Part shown: piece after piece, positions 32,060-47,000 of the stretch
How the letters are laid out: each line of letters opens with the position of its first letter
Numbering within the stretch: the first letter of the stretch is position 1
IMG/VR virus record: IMGVR_UViG_3300004369_000679
Span: 1 to 49,365 of that record
DNA from: a virus
Strand: one strand, 5' to 3'
Length of the DNA: 49,365 nucleotides
The notes under the pieces: generated by a model
The model's input: the letters and a program-made list of their open reading frames with translations, nothing else
Told to the model about the DNA's origin: nothing
Database searches by the model: none
Made by a program: the position numbers and the translations under genes

Positions 32060-35000
32060 TGGCAAAAATTTACGAACAATTACCACTAGTTAATCAGACT
32101 ATTGCAGTAAAAAACTTTTTTGAAAGTACTGTTGAGCAACTTTTTTCAGAAGTATCTACAGAAACAATTTCAGGATTTATAGGCCACAAAACTAGCAGTG
32201 ACCATAATGTTGATGTATCATTTATTGCAGAGCCTTCTATTAATAGAACATTTTATAGTTTAAGCCCTGCTGTAAATACAATCAATTTAAATACTGGTGT
32301 AAGTGAAGATTTTGTGTTTTTTGATGAATACATTAACACATTAAAAACTTATGGTGCTAATACTATAAATCAAGATAAAATATTTTCTACAGATTTTCAG
32401 ACTTTCCTGCCACCTATAAACGTAGATAAATTAATAAATTACCAGGAATACTATTTTGATCCTAAAACTGTAGCAAATTGTCATGACATTTATACTTGGG
32501 CCGCAAATACATCATACAAAATAAATGATGTAATTTTGCACAGTGGCAATTACTATATTGCTAACAGAAACTTTACTACTGGAAGTTCATTTCTTAATGA
32601 TGCATCAATAGATGATTATAATTATGTACCGGATATAACACAGAGTACAAATGCTGTAATTACAACAAATCAAGACCATAATTTTTATACAGGCGATAAA
32701 GTAGTAATAACAGATGTTCAGGGAATGACAGAGGTCAATAATCAAACATATTATGTTGAAAAAATTACATCCAGAACATTAAAGTTATATACAGACAAAG
32801 ATATCAGAGTACCTTTAGATAGTTCATCGTTTAATACATGGACATCAGGAGGAACAATCACTCATAATAGTGGGCCAACACCAATAAGTATTTCAGGAAA
32901 TGTCTCTAACTATATTGATGTGGAAAAAGACATCACAAATAAAAAATATTACACCACACCACAAAACAAAATTTTTAGAAATGGCATGGTAGTTAAATTT
33001 ACTGGAGATTATGTAATATCTTCCAGTATTGTAAATGATAGAGAATATATTGTTGAAGGTGTTGGTGATGCAATTATATTAGTAGATAAGACAATCAGCA
33101 CAGCATCTCCATATTCTTTTACAACAGGTAAAGATTATATTGTATTAGGAAGAGGCTCAAGCAATAAAAATATTTGGAGTAGAACTAATTTTTGGTGGAA
33201 AAAAGAAAATTATTTAGATGCAGAGGACAGGATTCCTAATTCAGGAAAAAGATCATTAAGACCTATTTTAGAATATGATGCAGATCTAGAGTTGTACAAT
33301 CATGGCATAAACTATAAAGCCAGTGTAGATTTAAGTATTGACACCCTTACATTTGAACAAGCAAATAATTTATCAACGTCACAAATGATTGATGGTATTG
33401 ATGTGTCTGATGTATCTAAAACATTTACTTGTATTTTTCCTAATGAATCAGAATTAATTAGTAAAAATATATACACTATAAATGCAAGTGGATCAACTTT
33501 ATTATTTTCAAGTACCCAAACATTAGAAAAAAATGATATTGTTATTATTACACAAGGACAAAATAATAAAGGTTTAGAATATTTTATAGGAATATCTGGA
33601 TTTGAATTAGCACAAAGCAAACCTAATAGATCTACTCCGCCGCTATTTACTTTATACAGGGATGACAAATCATACCTGGGAGATAATACATTATACCCAT
33701 TAAATAATTTCAGCGGAAACAAAATTTTTGGACATAAATTAGGCTCAGGTGCCAACGATTCAGAATATGGTTTTCCTTTAAGTTTTAAATCCTTTAAAAG
33801 TTCAGGTGAAATTGAATACGAAAACTTTTTAACAAATAGCTCTTACAACTTCACAGCAGTTGGTTCTACAACGCCTACAACAATTAACGGATACTATTAT
33901 TACAAGTTATTAAAACCTGAAACAGAGTATCACAAACTTTATAAAAATAGTAATAAAAGACACAAGCAAAGAATTAATACTCATTATCAAATCACTAGTT
34001 TGGAAGTTGATCAGGAACAATTAGTATATTTTTGTGGTGCAGAGCCTATTGCAGATACAAATATGCAAAGTGGTTATGATATACGAGTAAAAGTTAATAA
34101 TGTTGCTAATAATGATTTTACATATTTTGGAAATAGTTATATTAAATTTAACAACTTTACATTTACTAAAGGTGATTTAATAGACGTTAGTGTTAGATCA
34201 AATAAAGGGTTATTTTCTGAAAATAGCATTAGTAAATATGAATTACCATTGAGCTGGTCTAGAAATCCTCTTAATGAAGAAATAGCAACAATATCTGAAC
34301 CAGAGTTTTTACAGCACTTCACTAATTACATGGAATCACAAGTTGGGTTTTCTGGAAATGTATTAGCAAGTAATAATTTTACTAACACTACAAAAGAAAC
34401 CAGATTTGCTACTGATATTGTGAAAACCACACAAGACACATTACTGGGTGCTTTTTTACTTGATGACAAACCTTACAATTTAATAGACGCAATAAGGTTT
34501 AACAAAAAAGAATTTTCCAAATACAAGAAAAGATTCTTAAATGAATTAACCACATATTTTAATACATCAGATATTTCAGATCAAACAAATGATTTTATTT
34601 TAGAAAAAGTTTTAAGAAGTGTTATCTCATTTAGTGTGGGAAGAAAAGTATTTAACCAAACATACATTATACCATTTGGTGACAACTATTTTGATGAAAC
34701 TCACACCATATCTGACACCTCAATCGCAGAGCATACCATCACTCATTATGCAGATTTGTCAAAACTTGAAAACAGTTTGCTAATTTATAAAGATAGAGGT
34801 ACATCAAGAACACTATTGCGTATTGGAGAGGACTATAATATTAGCTCATATAATCCAATTACTATACAACTTTTAAATATATCGGATTTTAATACTGGTG
34901 ATATTCTAACATTTAGATTTTACGATGCTGACAGAGACAGTGGCCAGTGTCCGCCAACACCTAGTGCTATGGGACTATACCCACTTTATCAGCCTTCAAA

Positions 35001-38000
35001 AGTTACAGACAGCAGTTTCCAAACTCCACAAACACTGATTATTGGACATGATGGTTCCAGAACTCCATTGTTTGGTGATAGAAGAGACGATATTGTTTTA
35101 GAGTTTGAAAATAGAATTTACAATAGTGCTAAAAAAGAATTCAGAGATGCAAACAGTTTAGGTTTTTATAGCTCTGTAAATATTAGACCTGGATATTTTA
35201 GAAATACAGATTTTGAAATCACAGACTGGAGTGATTTGTTAAATATGAGCTTCCAGGATTGGGCTAATGAAAACAATGTAGATCCAATAGTTAATGATTT
35301 TTATGATCAGGCTAATGAATTTACCTGGAATTACAGAGGCAATACTGACATTCCTGGCTACTGGAAGGGGTGGTACGAATACTATTACGACACAGTAAGA
35401 CCTAACACCCATCCATGGGAGATGCTAGGATTTACAGAAAAACCTACATGGTGGGATACCAGATATATTACAGCAGTTTATACTGATTACAGCAGTAGTA
35501 ATACTCCTATGTGGCAAGACATAGAGCAGGGTATAATTAGGCAAGGTCCAAGAGAAAACTTCAGCAATGGCATATACAAATTGTCAGAGTTTAATCCCTA
35601 TAGAAGAATAGGATTACTAGACATACTTCCTGTGGATGCAAATGCTAAATTGATATCACCGTATGATATTGCAAACACTGGTGCAACAACTATTACACCA
35701 ACTTATACTAATAGTGAGCCAGACACTTCACAGGGTTATTTTACAACCAGTTTTCTAAAACTAGACGGAATTAATGTAAATTATAGTTCTTCTAATGTAT
35801 TTGTAAAAAGTAATAATATTATAAATCACAATGTAACCATATCTGATAGCAGTATAGAATACACACCTTCTAAAAATCAAGAATTAACTTACACTATTCC
35901 AAAAGTAAATTTAGCCAGTATTACTACAGTTGCAAATCAGGCACAAAATAGTGATGCTATTGCTTTAGCAATAAATGGTCTACCAATTTACAATATACAG
36001 GATTCTAATACCTGGAATAACAGTAATTATCACTACAATAAAGTAGAATCAGAAGTAAGTGTATTTGCATTAGGCAATACAACTACAAACGGAGTACAAT
36101 ACTACTATACATTAACAAAAGATGTAGTAGGTGAAACAGCATGGGGTAATTCGACAACACACTCAGGCATAGTAGGCTGGGCTTTTGATGGCTTACCAAT
36201 TTATGGTCCATATGGTTATGCAAATTTGGCAGTAAATGGTGACATCACAGATAGTAATATTTCAATTATTAAAAGTTGCTTCGAATTAAAATCCGGCAAC
36301 AGGGATTCAGTGATGGGCGGTAAAGGAGCCCATACTGGTGAATTTACAGAAGATTACGAATTTAAAGGAACTAACCAGGGCCAAACAGGATATGTTGGTA
36401 ATGATGGAAACGGTAAATTTAATATGCGATATGGAAAAACACCAGAGTCTCCAAATACCGCAATTAAATATTATGTACTTACTCATGACGATAATCTAAA
36501 ACCAATGTTCCCATATCATGTGGGTGGCGGTGAGCAAAACTTTAATGGAGCAACATTAACATACGCAAACAGATATTTTGCAACACCTATAACTGAAAAC
36601 AATTTAAATGCCGGCACTTTTGATACAACAGCCACAAATGCTATAATTAGTGCCTATAGTGAAGCACAAACAACATCAAATGATATAAACAACCAATGGA
36701 GAATTGGAGATGGTGCTCCTGTAGAAAATGCATGGAAATATTCTACAGATTATCCATTTGCAGTAGCAGAGGCATTGTTAATTGCTAAACCAGGATTATT
36801 TGCTACAATGTTCTCAGACCCTGTAAAGATAAAAACAGCCACAATAGATAGAAGAAATTATATCAGTACAGAAACTAATAAAAAATGGCTATTTACAGAT
36901 AAAACAGATTTTAAAGTACATGGCGAAACAGACAGCGACGGCCTTAAGATATCTAACATAGGTTATACACAATTTATTGATTCCTGGTTAAAGTTTCAGG
37001 GATTAGAAATAGAAACTGAATTTGCAGAAAAACTTAGAACTTTAAATATTAAACTTGGCCATAGGTTTGCTGGATTTGTAGATAAAGATACAATGAGATT
37101 ATCTTTAGATCAATATAGTGCAACAGGCTCATCAACTAACCTTATTTTACCAAATGAAAATATCACAATTGATGTACATGATTCAGGATATAAATCAAGG
37201 AATTTTTACAGTGGTGTAATAATTGAAAAGACAGTAAATGGATGGAAAGTAAGAGGATTTGACAAGCAAAAAGGATACTTTGAAACATTACAACTAGATT
37301 TCAACGGTGCAACAGAAAATGTTAATGTAGGCGGAGATCCTGTTAGCCATAGTGTTTGGGCGGCTAATGTTTCATATAACATCAATAGTTATGTAGAATA
37401 TCAAGACGTGTATTACAGAGCTATTTCAGATGTACCAAGTAGCGAAACTTTTAATATTTTATTCTGGCAATCATTAAGTGCATTACCGCAAGAAAATAGT
37501 GCATCAGCAGTATATTATCAGAGCAGTACTGATGTTGTAGAAAAAGTTTATTACGATACTGAATACACAGATATTCAGAGTCTATTCAATTTTTTAATTG
37601 GATTAGGAAGATTCCAGGAAAGAGCAGGATTTTATCTAGAGCAGTACGACTCAGAAATTGCAGATGTTAGAGGGTGGTTATTTGCCGCAAAACAGTATTT
37701 GTTCTGGACAACAGGAAGTTGGCAAGTAGGTAATACTATAGAGTTGTCTCCTATTTCAAACAGAGTTGCATTTACACCGCCTAACACAGGATTTGTAAGT
37801 AGAATTTTAAGATCAGAAAGAGACATGTTCTCTATAGTGGATCAAAATGGTAGAGCAATAGAACCTACAGAATGTGCAATATTAAGAGAAAACACATCTA
37901 TAGAAATTGTACCACCAGCAGGACAAGATATTTACGGTATAGTTCTTTATGCTAAAGAGCTTGAACATGCCATGGTAATAGACAATGTTACAGACTTTGC

Positions 38001-41000
38001 GGACACTTTATTTGATCCAAAAATTAACCAAAGACAAAACAGAATTAAAATTAAAGCAACACGAACATCAGCATGGGACGGAAGATTTGTAACAAACGGT
38101 TTTATAATTGATGGTGATGAGTTAATACCTAACCTAGACACACTTGCTGGTACTATGACCAGATATAATGAAGTAGGTTTTATACCGGTACAACGAGATG
38201 TTTATGATGTAAGTAGAAGGCAGTACGGGTATCAGGAAAGAAGTTATTTGAATGAATTAGATATCACAGACGATCAACAATTCAATTTCTATAAAGGAAT
38301 GATCCAGTCTAAAGGTACTGCAAACAGTTTAAGCAGAATAGCACGAAGTAATAAAATTGTTCAGGGCGAGATGAATGTCTATGATGAATGGGCAATCAAA
38401 GTGGGAGACTTTGGTGATGTAAATAATGATCAAAGCATTGAATTAAAGATTGATAGAGCAAACGTATTACAGGACCCACAATTAATTACACTTGCTTTTC
38501 CACAGGATACCACAGGTGTAGTAACAAAGATAGACGTTGTAAATAGAAAGCACAAATATTTTAGTCTGCCAACAATTACAATTAATAACCCATTAACAGG
38601 TTCAAATGTTGCTACAGCAGAAGCAACATTATTTGCTAATGGAGAAATTAACAATATCACAGTTACTAATGCTGGTTCCGGCTATACCAGTGGAGCAAAT
38701 CTAGTTATAGAAACAGCAACTATATCAACATTTAATACAGATACTTCACTAACAAAAACAGATGCATTATCATCTAACTATGTAACATTAAAAGAATATG
38801 ACGGTGCAAACGCCAATTTACTTGTTAATAGTGATGTTGCTAACATTACAGGCTTAGGAAATTTAACACTGACAGATCATTTTGGTGTATCAAATGCTAA
38901 CGCACAATTAAACACAGCAACATCAACATATGATTTAAGTAGTATAACTGATTTAGCCAATGTTGCAACACTTATAAACAATGACGCAACAATGAATGCA
39001 AACATCACTGCTAGTGTTATTACAATAAGTGGAGTAAGTAACATAAGCAGTAGTTCTGCAAATGTAGGATATTTTACATATTTACAAATTTCAGGTAACG
39101 ATTTTTCACTTTCAGATGATGATGGAAATGTAACTTTAGGTAAATTGCAACTGGCCGATAGTAGTAATAGGTATCAACCAAAACAAAGACATAAAGTATC
39201 AATCGCAAACAATACAAGCAAATCAAATGTTGTAGTAAGTGTATCAAATGTCACAGTAGATAGTTCTAATTACGATTTTGATGCTGGTGGTAGATGGAAG
39301 ATAACACCAAGTATAGAAACTTCTGGAAGTGGAGCAAGTGTTACTTTTAATCTTGCTGGAGGAACCGGATATAATGTTACGCAAATTACACCAGATGATC
39401 TTGGTAATGTAAAAACTAGTTTTGATATAATAAATTATACTACAAAAGACAACAATGATTACAGTTTTGTTGATGTATATCTAGATGACAGATACATTGA
39501 GAACGAAGGTGATATAACATACTACACATTAACTAACAACAGTATTACATTCGCAAATGTTGAGTTATTGCCAGGTGCTAAAATTAATAAAAATGCAAAC
39601 GTTTATGTTATAGAGCATGCCACAATAGACTTCGTGGATTCATTCCAGGGCGATCTTCCAGGTGCAACACTAAACGTTAAAGCATTTACTAATGATGATA
39701 TCACTGTACATTTGGGTACAAGACGTAATTATGAAATTACTCCAGATGCAAATGATGATGAAGTAATTTTATTAGACATAGACGACAAAACCAAGTTTCT
39801 TAAAAAACCCACAGGCTTACGATCAGATGAGTTATGGGCTACAACTTCAAATGTAAGTTCTATTGGTATTACAGATAGTAAATTTAATCCGTTACCAAAT
39901 TCAGGTTATGTAAATCCTGATAATGTAACATATCAGGCATTTAGTATTCCAAGTATTTCGAGTTTATTTGCTGAAAATATAATTTATAAACCAGAAGCAA
40001 ACGACACTATTCATGTTGCAAAAGCAGAAAACTCAGACTGGAATGTGTATAAATTAACAGACACAAATGCTACACTAAGTTTTGTAGAACAAGATGATTT
40101 TACAGAAACAGCATACTTGTATCTTAATGATGTAGATTTATTCAATTACGTGGATAACAACGCAATCGGTGGAATAGATAATAACAGATATTTAGATTAT
40201 CATTTGATTATTAAAGATGCAAATTTATCAGATCAATTTGTAGTTTGGACTAATCAGGAGATTGTAAGTAAAAAAGGTGTAACAATATCAGACTTTGCTG
40301 GTGCAAATATGATAACTGCTAACATTGTAAATATTGGACCTTACGATGTTGCTAACACAGTTTTAACCATTAATAATATCAGCGGCTCACCTACACAAAG
40401 TACAGTTGCTACAGCAAACACAACAAGTACTCCAGGTGTTATACAGATTTCAACAAGTATGTATAATTTGGAAAATAACGACATTGTTAGTTTTAGCGAA
40501 ACACAACCTTCACAAGTTACATTTAATGTTACAAGTGTAGAGCCTGTAAGAGTTACAGTAAGTGCAAATGTTTCTACATCATCAAATGTGGTAAGTTATT
40601 CTTCTAATGCAAGTTTAACATTTGAAAAACTATCTTACGATGGAAACAGTATTATAATTCCTTTACCTGATATAGATGCAAATCAATACTCCAATGTTAC
40701 AGCAGGAAGTTTTAATATTGGTACAGAATACATAATATTAGAAATAGGAAATACAGATTGGAATACTGCGGCTGGTACCACAGGTGTTACCTACGTAGTT
40801 GGAGACACTTTTACAAGTAGCACAGCAGGGTCAGGCACAGGTGTAGCGGCGCCAACATCAGGAATAGAATATATTACAGACACTGATTTAACAATTCCAA
40901 ATAGTTATTTGTCCTCATCAAACACACTAGTAACCGTTTCATTTGTAGATACAGAGCTTTTAAAATTAAATGTTGCAAATATACATCAAAGCGGTGCAAA

Positions 41001-44000
41001 TATTGTTAAAGCAGGAAGAACAATAGATATAGTTTCAAGTAACTCATCTATAAATCAAGATAATTTTACTATTGAAGAAGTGGGTGAGCATTATATAGTT
41101 GTAAGAAGTGAAGATTTCCTATTAGCAGATTCCCCAGACTCTGCTAATGTTGAAGTAATTGATATAGCCAATATGTCAGTTACTGGTTTCCAATATAATA
41201 ACCATAGCAACATACATAATAACACATACTCTATTACAAATGTATCAAGTAGAGGATTTACTATTGCAGATGCAAATATAACAGCAAATATTTCACCAGA
41301 AATATTAAGCATGAGTTATTTAGGTAAGGCCAAAATTAGTGTAAGCAACAATGATCACAATTTAGCGTCTGGTGATATTGTAAAATTAGTTGCTAATACA
41401 TACAGTGGATATTACTATGTTGAAAGTGCCACAGCAAATACTTTTGTTATTGATGCACCATACAATACTAATGTACCTAAATCAGGAAGTGTAATTAAAG
41501 CAGGATTACAAATAGAAACTGATGTTGCACACGGAATAGACAGCACATATGAAGGCAAAAGAATTGCTGTTCATATGGCAGAGCCTAAATATTATAACAG
41601 AGTTTATGTTGTGGATAGTATAACAAGCAACACAACAATTAAAATTTCAGATGCATACAGTTATGGCGTAACAGCAGATAGCCAATTTACTCCATGGGGA
41701 GCAGGTAACAGTATTGTTAAAGACGAAAGAATAAAAAATATAAATGTGATGTATCTCGCAACATCTTCATTTACTGCTGGTAGTACATTTGATGCATCTA
41801 ACTTACTAATTACTAAACCTGCTGTATTAACTACAATAGATCACAACAGAATTAAATTAAACAATAGTGATATTGTGTTAAATGATATAAGTTCAGAAGA
41901 TGCTGTTGTACAAAGTTTAAACACAGCAATGGCATTAAGAAGAGGAGCAATAGATACAGACCATGGACAAATATCGTTCCCAATGCTTACTGGAAACTTT
42001 GATCAAAAACTTAAACCTATATTGGGAGATTACAGACAAATAGCAGGTTCTACTCCTTATGTTACTGCAGAAGATATTGATAACACACCATTAACTGATG
42101 GCTTATCAAGAGCAGGAACTATGAACATAAGGACCTTTAATAAAGGATTTGAAAACAATGATCTTAATCCATTATTAGCACAACCACAAAGTCAATTATC
42201 TACATTAAATACAGATCCATCTAATCCTGCATACTTAGGAAAAAATAACAATTACAGTAATAATGCAAGTAAAATGGATATACCATTGTTTAATGTACCT
42301 GATAGTAATTTTACGCCTATGCCTAATACAGGATTTGATAGTGGTGCAAAACCAATTATTGATCCGCGTAAAGCATTAGCAGATACATTGAAAAAACCTT
42401 GTGTAGAAGTATGTGCTCCAATTAAACCAGTTTCAAGTCCTGTGGTACCTATTTTACCACCACAACGTACAACAATAGATTATAGTGGAACACTATTACA
42501 TCCAGACACAGGTAATCCTGGAATTAAAATTATTTCTGCTAACAGTAAAGGTGCAAGAAAATGGACCAGTGAATGGGCAGGTTATTTTTATAAAACAGGA
42601 AGTGGATATGGAAGTAATAATCAAGTAGGTGGCACCAGAGGAGGATTATCTGCAAAAGGTTTAGCAGGGCTTTTAATTTGGAGTGATAACGGTAGTACTC
42701 AAACATTTAATATTAGTATCAAATTTAGTAAAGCAGGAACTTTTTATCTACATGCATTAAGAGCCGGTAGAGCTGGGTACGAAGACAGAAACTATGTAAC
42801 ATTTTCAACAGCATCAAATGGATCTTTAAGACACAATGCTAAATTTGTTAGTAAGACAAGTTTAGATGGTACTAATGCTAAAGAATTCACAGTTGCAGAA
42901 AACGAAGTAGTCACTTTTAGAGGCACAGCAAGAGCAGGTAAAAATCACTGGAACGGTTTCGCTATATGGTTATCAACATCACCTAATGGATTTGAAACAT
43001 CAGTATCTAAACTGATTACTCCAAAATCAGGTAGTAGCACAGGATACGGAAATATACCACAACAAAATTATTCGGCTACTAACACTATAGTATCATATCA
43101 CGAACAACACGCAAGAACAGCCAACGGTACTGATGAAGATTTCTTTGTATTAACTAACAGCGGCCAAATTCAGATACTATTTGATTTTTATAGTGGTGCT
43201 GACAGATTAGACGTATATCAAGGTGTAAGTAAAGGTGGCGAAAATCTTAAACTAGGTTCTACTGATGACACACTGATAAAATTAACTGACGTAGAAAAAA
43301 ATGAAATATTAAACAAGGTAGGTGGGCAGACAAACTCATCAACACAATCAGGTAGAGCAGGTGGCTCCACAACACAGAATTCAACATACCATTCCAGTTA
43401 CAAGCCTACTATAAGAGATTTTGATAGATCTGGACAATATGTAAAAAATGGCGGTAAATTATTACTAGATGTAGATATTGCTAATGGAACATATTTAAAG
43501 ATTGTGATACGAAAACCAAGTAGTGTTTATAGATATGTTTTAAAATTACCAAATCAACCACAGAAAAAAATAGATCCACCTAAAGATCAAAAATGTGCGT
43601 CATCTAGAACACAAACACCTATATATCAACCACACGGACAGCCTGTAACACAAAAGAAAAAACCTGGAACTGGCAATAGTGGAGGTGGCAGTGGAGGTGG
43701 TGGCTCTATCTATTCTGGTGGAGGATCAGGTGGAGGATCTGCATCTAGAAAAAATAATTATTCTGCAGGTAGTGTTAGGTATCAAGGATCTGTTTATAAT
43801 TACATGCAAAACTATGGAGGATTTGGACTAGCACCTATGGCAGGTTTTAGTATGATCCCTGATATATTTAAAAAGACTGTCAAAGTTACATCTTCAAACA
43901 CTTATGGAAAATATCAACCACTTACTACAGGACAATATGTAAATAATACTGTACAAAGAGTTACAGGTAATCAAATATTACCACTTGCAAGGCCATTAAG

Positions 44001-47000
44001 AAACGTTGCACCATCAAGGCCTGGTCCATTAAGAGCATTAGATTTATCTAACTATCCATTCTGGAACGAACTTAAATATACAGGTGACAATTATTATATT
44101 AAAGGTAATAATATCTTTACATATGAGCCTGGAAAAATTGGTTCAGACATAAGACTAAAAGACGGAACTTTAATAGGAAATGTTTTAGATGATTTAAATG
44201 TTTCAGATTCCTTTGCAGGAGAAAGTATTTCATTTATATATCCAGGACAATTACCAAACATATTGCCTAATCCTGATAACGAAGCAATGCCATTGTTGCC
44301 TAACGACGCAGTGGTGCCACCAGAAGATGCACCAGTAGATCCAGATATAGATTATAACAAAGCACCTATAATAGAAATTACACCTAAACTCAAAAATGAA
44401 TTAGGAAATTATCTTCCAGCAGGTCCAACAATACAATGTGAATTAAGCAGACCAACACCAGGGCATGTTATTGCATTAGATGAAATGACTGGTGTTAAAC
44501 CAGGCGATGAAATTATAATTAATAAAATACCTATTAGATTCCCTGGTTCTGATCCCAAAGTGATAGAAAACGCATTGCGATGTACTCAGGGTGGCGGATT
44601 TAAAGTGATGGATACATTTAAAAATGGAAAACCAGCACTAAGAATCAGTAGTTGTACAAACGCACCACTAACAATCAGAGACGGTTGTGCAGGTGGTGTT
44701 TATAAGGAAGTTTTAGATTTCCACGTTGTCAGAGGATTCGAACAATTATCAGTAAGCAATACAGTTGTTGTTCCAGCAACTACCGGTTATACAGGTACAT
44801 CAGGAAACACCTATGTTGATATAGGTACTAATTTAGAATCAACATACACAATGTATAATGCAGAAGGTGTTGTTACAGACTATACAGGATCAGACAGAAC
44901 TGTACAAAACTCCACAACACAATCAGGTTCCATACTGTCCAGCAAATCATATAGCATGGGCGGAAGTGGATATCAGATAGGAGATAGATTAAGACTAGTA
45001 GGCGGATTACCAATCGAAAACCCATATGGTGGAATTACCGAACTTTGTATTGATAATCCGGGATTAGGATACTCTAGTCCAGTTAATGTAAAAGTTTATA
45101 TTGGAGACGGTACCACACCTGGATCAGGTGCTAGAGCCGGCAGAGTAACATTAAACAGCGATGGTGGAATTACAAGTGTTGAAATTTTATCTGGTGGAGA
45201 AGGTTATGATTTCTCTAATCCTCCTAAAGTTAGAATTGTTGATATAGGTGCTTATGCAGGATTTACTGCCATTAATGCGTCTATTACACCTAAAGTGGGA
45301 ACTGGCAAAGGAATGCCACCAAGAGTTGCTAAGTTTATTGTTTCTGCTGTTGATAATAATGGTGCAATTTTAGGAATTCAGATTATAGATAGAGGGATTT
45401 ACAAACAATTCCCATCAGATTTAACAATGGGTGTTCCATTAGAGTATGATGCTGTTGGACTGGGTGATGAAACAGGAATAGATCCCACAACAGGAAAATA
45501 TTATCAGGGAACTGGTTTAGGACAATTTAGTCCATTAAACGATAACGAAGTATTGCCACCTCCTGGTGCATATAATCCTCTCACATCAGACTTTGGTGGT
45601 GGTACAGGTGCTAGAGTATTCCTTACAGCAAGAGAAATACCAGATTGTTCAGAAAGAGGTGATGCAAGAAGCCAATTAGGATTACCTGAAACTGTCGTGG
45701 ATATTAATATCCCAGAAGATTTATCAGCATGTCTTAACACAGCTCTTGCTGATGCAGGTTATGATCCTAACAAAGTAAATTTCGATACAGAGCCTCTTAA
45801 TCCATATATAGATCTGTTAAAATTAAGAACTCCAGGTTATGATGGCGTAGAAATAGGAGAAGGCACACCAGGATTTTTAGATAAATTGGGTATTCCTGCT
45901 GGTGATTATAATATAGACAGTTTATGTATTGACGCAAACATAATTACAGCAGATAATCCTAACCCTAGACCTGATGGAAAAGTACAAGTGGGTACAAATT
46001 TATTAGACGACAATAGATATCCTATACAAACTACAACAGTATCACCTAAAATAACAATTAACTGTATTGACACAATTGGCCCAGGTTACGATGGTACTGG
46101 TGCAAGGCTAACAAATAATCAATTGCCAGGTAATGGAAACGGTCAAGATGCAAACAGCATATTGGGAGGTGCAAATGTTGCCTTTACAACCGACATGTTC
46201 CAATATGAATTAAGAACACCTGATGGAAGAGCAGTAAATACAGAAAATTTCCAACAAGAGTGTAAAGTATTGTATTTAGAAAGTGCAAGATATAACACCG
46301 AAGCAGGTTTAGATCTAGCAAATGTAAGTAATGTATGGATTGACAATTACAGCAACTCAGGTTGGGCATATTTTGAAAGCAGTAATATCCCAAGTATTAC
46401 ACAGCCTAAACTAGTTGATACAACCTTTGTAAAAAATGCTATACTTTATGATCAGGAAACTGGTGAAAAAGAATACGATTTACATTTTTATGATCCATTT
46501 AAAGGAATTATACCAGGGTTCATACAAAAAGAAATTCATTTTACTGGAGAAAGTGATCCAGTAGTTTATAATAATACTAGAACTGGGTTTGGAAGGAAAG
46601 ATATAGGTAAAGTTTGGTGGAATACCAGCACTATATCATATCAATGGTATGAGCAAGGGTCTAACAGAGAAAGATGGCTTAATTGGGGTAAAACATTTCC
46701 TGGTAGTGGTGTTACATTATATGAATGGGTAGAATCTTTAGTACCTCCTTCACAATGGGGTAGTGATGGACAACCTAAAAATGGTAGCGAATTTGTATTA
46801 GAAAGAAGATACGACACTACAACTAGAACATTTAGAAATTTTTATTACTATTGGGTACAAAACAGAACCGTATTAGAAGAAACTCCTAGAAGAAACTTAG
46901 GTCGAGAATACGATACCTTTACACTAGCAAAATATATTGCAGATCCAGTAGGCTCTGGATTGCCTTTAATTAGTTTTGTAAGCGATAAATCAGTTGTGCT

